Part shown: in pieces, positions 59,065 to 64,000 of the stretch | How the letters are laid out: every line of letters starts with the position of its first letter | How positions within the stretch are numbered: the stretch's first letter is position 1 | Source of the DNA: Daucus carota subsp. sativus | Taxonomy: Eukaryota; Streptophyta; Magnoliopsida; Apiales; Apiaceae | Direction of reading: 5' to 3' | Length of the DNA: 64,000 nt | Assembly (NCBI RefSeq): GCF_001625215.2 | Contig: NC_030389.2 | Span: forward strand, 37,499,454-37,563,453 | Position numbers and translations under genes: made by a program | Notes under the pieces: model-generated | Seen by the model: the letters and a program-made list of their open reading frames with translations, nothing else | What the model was told of the DNA's origin: nothing | Databases searched by the model: none

Positions 59065-59940
59065 TTATATAAAGGAGAAGCGAGGGGCGTGTAGGTGGCG
59101 CCTCTCACATCGCTCCGTTTTATTTTTCTAATTTTCTGGAATTTTTGAATGAAAAATATCAAAAATTAAAATTACCTTTTTTAGTTTCGGGTATATTGGA
59201 AGCAAGTTTCAGAATCTGATTTTGTTTCAGATTATTTATGGAATATAGTAGCTTGAAAATTTTAATCTGATTTTGTTTCAGATTATTATATAAAGGAGAA
59301 GCGAGGGGCGTGTAGGTGGCGCCTCTCACATCGCTCCGTTTTATTTTTCTAATTTTCTGGAATTTTTGAATGAAAAATATCAAAAATTAAAACTACCTTT
59401 TTTAGTTTCGGGTATATTGGAAGCAAGTTTTAGAATCTGATTTTGTTTCAGATTATTTATGGAATATAGTAGCTTGAAAATTTTAATCTGATTTTGTTTC
59501 AGATTATTTAATTATGAGAATGAGTAGCACACAAGTCTCTCTGCACATATAAATACCTCTATAGATGATAGGTTTTTGGATCATCTAAACACAAACTCTT
59601 CTCTTTCAATACCACAACCGTACCTCTCTCTGGGTGTGTAGGTGGCGCCTCTCACATCACTCCGTTCTATTTTCTAATTTTCTGGAATTTTTGGATGAAA
59701 AATATCAAAAATTAGAACTACCTTTTTTAGTTTCGGGTATATTAGAAGCAAGTTTCAGAATCTGATTTTGTTTCAGTTTATTTATGGAATATAGTAGCTT
59801 GAAAGTTTTAATCTGATTTTGTTTCAGATTATTTAATTATGGGAAAGAGTAGCACACAAGTCTCTCTGCACCTATAAATACCCCTATAGATTGTAGGGTT
59901 TTGGATATCTAAACACAACCTCCTCTTTTTCAATACTACA
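59065..59940 (+). repeat. Tandem repeats in the Helitron 5' region
   Basis: A unit starting TTATATAAAGGAGAAGCGAG begins at 59065 and again at 59286 (221-base period). A third copy, lacking its first 20 or so bases, aligns from 59636 and is 326 bases from the second because copies 2 and 3 also carry an extra block with TATAAATACC. Unit features are GTGTAGGTGGCGCCTCTCAC and repeated TCTGATTTTGTTTCAGATTA. Confidence 0.85.
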
Positions 59941-60011
59941 ACCCTACCTCTCTGTGGTAATAGTTCTCTTGCTCGATTTCTAACTCGGTTGTGCCGTTCT
60001 TCGATAAGTGA

Positions 60012-60083
60012 AGGCTGTTTATACAGTATTAAAAATTCGATAAGTGAAGGCTGTTTATACAGTAAAGGTTGTTGCAAGCAAAG
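60012..60083 (+). repeat. Short tandem duplication in the Helitron
   Basis: CGATAAGTGAAGGCTGTTTA plus TACAGTA is repeated in tandem at about 60002 and 60038, and a weaker copy recurs near 60325, followed each time by TAGTTATAGACCGCTA. Confidence 0.7.
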
Positions 60084-60774
60084 GTAGTTATAGACCGCTA
60101 CGTGGGAGTCGACAAATCCAAACATGGGAAAAGAATATAGTCTTGACATGATATTGATAGATGATATCAATAAATTAACTATTAGTGATGTATTTTTGTT
60201 CGCTATTATTTTATAATAATATTTGTTTTGTTCATCGGACATGTTTATTGTTGTTAATTTTTATATGATTTACTTTGTATATAGGACAAAATTATTCATG
60301 TATAATCTGTTTGCTCCGTTCAAGAGTGAAGACTGTTTATACAGTATTAAAAAATAAAGATTGTTACAAGTAAGAGTAGTTATAGACCGCTATCTCACGG
60401 ATTTAAGTTAGATGTTTTTGTGCACAATCAATCAAAAAAATTGGAGGAAGGTGACAATGTAACAACATGATTACTTTTAAAAAACACACAGATAAAATTA
60501 AGATTCGTCGTGTTTTAAATTGTTAATTACGTGCATAAATTTCTTTTTATTTTTTCACCATGAATTATTGTCCAATTTTGCAATTTTATATATTAGTATT
60601 GGCATTACATCAAGATTTTCATAAAAGAAAATTTATTTTATCCTACAAATATTAATTTTGAAACATTAATATACATTTTATAGACAGTCACAAAATTATT
60701 TTATATACAAATATTAATATTGAATCATTAATATAATTTTTATAGGCCGCCGCAACGCGCGGTTTTTCAACTAG

Positions 60775-62633
60775 TTATATCTAAAAATGAAAAGAAAATT
60801 TTGACCAAACAGTCCCGATATATGCATAGAAATTCTAGAGTACATGTGTGGTGGGTGAGTGGGGTACACCGGGAAGTTGGTGCGTGGTGCCATCAGAGGC
60901 GCATCTCAATCACATGCAAAAGGAAAGTCCAACTATATTCGTGTTTACTGTTTAGAACTTTAAATGGAAAATGTCTTTTCGTATTAAAAATTAAAAATCG
61001 GTTTAAAATAAAAAGAAATCTGAAACTAATTTCAAAACACAATAAATTTTGGATATCCTTTTAAGTGATTTAATTTTTTAAAATTTTTTGATAATAATTA
61101 TCTATAAATTATAATTTATTCATAAATCATTTTATTTTTATTATTATATTTTTAATAAAACACTAGTTTATAACTCGAGTAATGCATGAGCGGTTATAAT
61201 ATTTGTTATTTTAAATTTATATATTTTAAATTTAACTAATTTAATTGTGAAAATAAAATTATGATAAAATAGTGTGGTTAAATAAATTTTTTATTTAACA
61301 ACTGAATAAGTTCTTAATAGTTAGGTTTGTCAAATAACTAATTAAAAATTACCTCGAACATATATATTTTAATGATAATGTTAAAATATATTTTTTCACA
61401 TGTTATAATTTAAAGGAAACCTATAAATCACATATAAACCAACCAATCAGTCTTTTAATATTTCTTTATTAATAATTAAAAATATTGTAAAAAAACATAT
61501 TGTAAGTTAAAGAGACGCGTAAATCAAAATACCGAATCATAATACTAACCTAATTTTTAATATTTTGGTTTAATAGATAATAAAAAAAATATTATAATTT
61601 GTTATAAATTAAAGAGGTATGTGAGTCGAATAACAACTAGCTCACAAAACTGGATTGACTGTCCATCAACTCAATTTTTCATGTTTGGGCTTTAATGTAT
61701 AGTATAATAACATATAGTGTAATATACATTTATAATATTACTTTTAATGTGAGACAATTGGATTATTTAAAAATAATATTAACATATTTTGGTTGAAAAT
61801 GATCACCGTTATTTATTAATGATTATATATATGTCGCGTAGATATTCATTTCTTAATTATTATTTTTTTTCACGTGGGCTCCATACCCACTTTACACCTT
61901 TTTTCCTAAACAAGAACTTACCTGAGAGACGGCTCATATTATTACAGTCTAGCTAGTGCTTTTGCTTACCATTAATATCACTTAATATCTTTTAATTTTC
62001 ACCTATATCTTAATGCATATATTTTAAACTTTTATAATTTAGTTTTAAAATAGGTACACCTAAAAAGTCATTAAGATACACTTAATTATCATGCATGTTA
62101 ACTGATTGTGCATGCAAATTGAAATTTTTAAGCATCAAGTAATTAACATTATGAGCAAACAACATTAGTAATATTAGATGAGCTAAAGAGTATGAAGTAT
62201 GAACAGAGGGTCACCAGAAAGTTACTTGTATGCCATACAATAGTTGCCTGATTTTAGATTATTTTCTTTAAATAAGAAGATGCTGCATACTTGGAATCTT
62301 AACTGTGATGTACGGTGATCAGTTTGTTACATGAACTATTTAGTTGAGAATTTGAGCAGTCAATCTAATTAAGAAAAAGATTTTGTCGAAACAAGCGACA
62401 GAATTGGAGAAGAATGTTAGCATGGCTTCTGCACAAGTATGATAAGCACAAATCGAGAAATTGTCCAGATTTTTATAAGAAAAAAAACTTATATTAAAAA
62501 TAACAAGGTAAAGAGGTCCTTTTGTGTTTGCACTGATCTTTTGGGCGTATGAAGCGATGAAGAACTTTGATTAAGTTACAATGTTACATTCTCCTCACAT
62601 TCATATCAATGTGATAAGCAGAACGAGTTGCAA
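60775..62633. other. AT-rich intergenic DNA
   Basis: No gene, TIR pair or clear repeat was seen over 1.9 kb. From about 62500 it should be the 3' UTR of the MATH gene. Confidence 0.5.
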
Positions 62634-64000
62634 TCATGCAACATCAGCCACTCCATGAATTGTAATTTCCGCCTCTATGGAACAACTGCCTTTCACGAGA
62701 AGACCATTTTTTGGCAGATAGAAGTAATCAAGTGATATATATCTTGTCCATCCGGATTCAGGATTTGAAGCATAGAACCAACGAGTGGCTGCAATCCAAC
62801 ATGTTTATACCATTCAGTTCAAGCAACATTTTGATGTATAAAACAGAAACAGCTTTGATATTATGCCTGCATCTCGATAGTAATGGTTCTTACCTTTTCC
62901 GGAGATATGCCCACCATACATCAGGTCCAACATGCGTATTGTGAATTCTACATATATTTTAGAACCAGGGGAAAGTGATGCAGGCTCAGCCAAAGCTAAA
63001 AATAGAGATAGATGAGTCCCCGTTCCATTTCCTTTTCCATTAGGATACATAAGTATCTTCCTGCACATATAAATCAACCAAAGACGGAGTGGCAAGTTAG
63101 TTTTACATTTTCTGTAAATGCAAGAATTTTTTTTCTGACAGGAATGTAAACCAAATATATAATGCACATGAAATAATCACGAGTCCTTGTACCATTTGTA
63201 ATTTCCGCCATTGAATGCCTTTGACTCGTGAGATAATTGATCTAGTTTCCAGAAGTCTTCAATTTTCCAAGTGTGCTTATAAGTTATGGCTTCTTTTATC
63301 ATGCTTAAACACTCTGCTTTTCCCTTGATTGTTTCTTTACAGATGAAAACCTCAGCTCCAAACACACATGAGTCTTCTACAAGATATCCATTAACAGCGT
63401 CGCTAAATGCTTTATTATGGATAAATTGATCAAATCCCCATTCTAGCTTCATTCCGTGAAAACGTCTCCCCTTCCCTGAAGAATCTGGTCAAGAGGCCTA
63501 ATTAGTACTCATGTGTGAATGCAAATAACTCTTAATCTGTCATGCCCCAAATTAACTTCAATAAACGTAAAAACAGTAGGCAGTTCAAGATTAATATTTC
63601 AGCAAAAATTTGTCATATAACAAAGATTACCTCCAACTGTCAGATAATTGTCCCTGTTCTGATCAAGCAGAAACAGTGTGAAAGTTGCAACGACTTCCCA
63701 ACCAGGACGAAGTGAAGGTGTTTCTACCATGGCCAAGTATACCGATAAATATTCCTTAGCATTCTTGCCATTGGGGCTAATCACTAATTTCCTGCAGGCA
63801 CAAAATAATTCAACAATCAACAACTCAACAAGGGGGGCATTGCATTTAGACATAGAGTTAAGTAATTATACCATTTGTATCCTCCGGCTTCAAATTCACC
63901 TGAATAATATTTGTCAATATTATTCTTAGTTAGCAATGAGAATGATTTAATTTTGACCGTGTAATGAGTTGGTGGTAAGTCTGAGATGAATCTCAAAACT
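62634..64000 (-). CDS. Tandem MATH (TRAF-like) domain protein, 5' part beyond the window
   Basis: Visible exons are complement(63872..>64000, 63631..63791, 63193..63484, 62894..63060, 62634..62788); phases agree throughout. Two MATH domains follow each other. The first has [55 protein letters not shown] and [16 protein letters not shown]. The second has [59 protein letters not shown] and the final [20 protein letters not shown]. The protein ends right after the second domain, without a BTB or protease part, so it belongs to the plant MATH-only/TRAF-like group (which includes RTM3-type proteins). MATH domains bind short peptide motifs and often form oligomers or adapt substrates to ubiquitin machinery. 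The N-terminus is off the right edge, so further MATH copies cannot be excluded. Confidence 0.9.

Larger units (their letters stand above)
59053..60774 (+). mobile_element. Non-autonomous Helitron with repeated 5' region
   Basis: The right end reads CCGCCGCAACGCGCGG, then TTTTTCAACTAG followed by T: a GC-rich hairpin ahead of CTAG, as Helitrons end. The left end begins TC after an A (ATCATCAATATACTTATATA), giving the A^T insertion site. There is no Rep/helicase coding. The interior has tandem repeats and GTTTATACAGT phrases. The 3' end is well supported; the 5' boundary is less certain because of the repeats. Confidence 0.55.

Noticed and set aside
60801-61064. 87-codon frame right of the Helitron
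   Set aside because: Low-complexity Lys-rich translation from AT-rich DNA, no promoter or homology.
1-64000. CRISPR arrays, operons, ribosome binding sites, tRNA or rRNA genes
   Set aside because: The window is plant nuclear DNA; no regularly spaced repeats of CRISPR type, and no tRNA or rRNA signatures were recognised by eye.

Overview
The window is nuclear DNA of a flowering plant, most likely a eudicot. The genes are intron-rich with GT-AG (and two GC-AG) introns. Intergenic DNA is AT-rich and full of MITEs (Stowaway, PIF/Harbinger-like, hAT-like), a Helitron and a gypsy-derived insertion. A TIR-NBS-LRR immune receptor is present, a class that monocots largely lack. I cannot fix the species; an asterid would be compatible. 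All identities come from reading translated exons by eye; no database was searched.

Layout, left to right. (1) 0-13 kb: first exon of an ABCB transporter (-, runs off the left edge), a signal-peptide-bearing LEA protein (+), a pollen-type pectin methylesterase (-) and the rRNA-processing factor FCF2 (+). (2) 13.7-21 kb: a complete five-exon TNL receptor (-), 1,224 aa, with an N-terminal membrane anchor that resembles the leader of membrane steroid-binding proteins. (3) 22.7-33 kb: a nine-exon sugar-phosphate/phosphate translocator (-) and the TRAPP subunit TRAPPC2L (+). (4) 35-48 kb: two convergent kinase genes, an RLCK-V type receptor-like kinase (+) and a PTI1-like kinase (-). The fifth intron of the first kinase holds a 5.4-kb palindromic LTR-derived insertion. 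(5) 50.9-54 kb: a tandem pair of small secreted cysteine-rich peptide genes, ESF1-like. (6) 55.6-58.9 kb: a two-module Agenet protein (+), convergent with S-adenosylmethionine synthetase (-). (7) 59-64 kb: a non-autonomous Helitron, an AT-rich gap, and a tandem MATH-domain gene (-) cut by the right edge.

This is an ordinary gene-rich plant segment, not a pathway cluster. Immunity and signalling genes (TNL, RLCK-V, PTI1-like, MATH) are over-represented, but each has its own promoter. For the multi-exon genes that are complete in the window, the exon lengths I read sum to an open frame with matching intron phases, which supports the models.

The items most worth a second look are the membrane-anchored TNL leader, the inverted-LTR insertion whose single ORF sits in the loop of a 937-bp hairpin, the 29-residue repeat of the LEA protein, the two GC-AG introns, and the duplicated cysteine-rich peptide genes.
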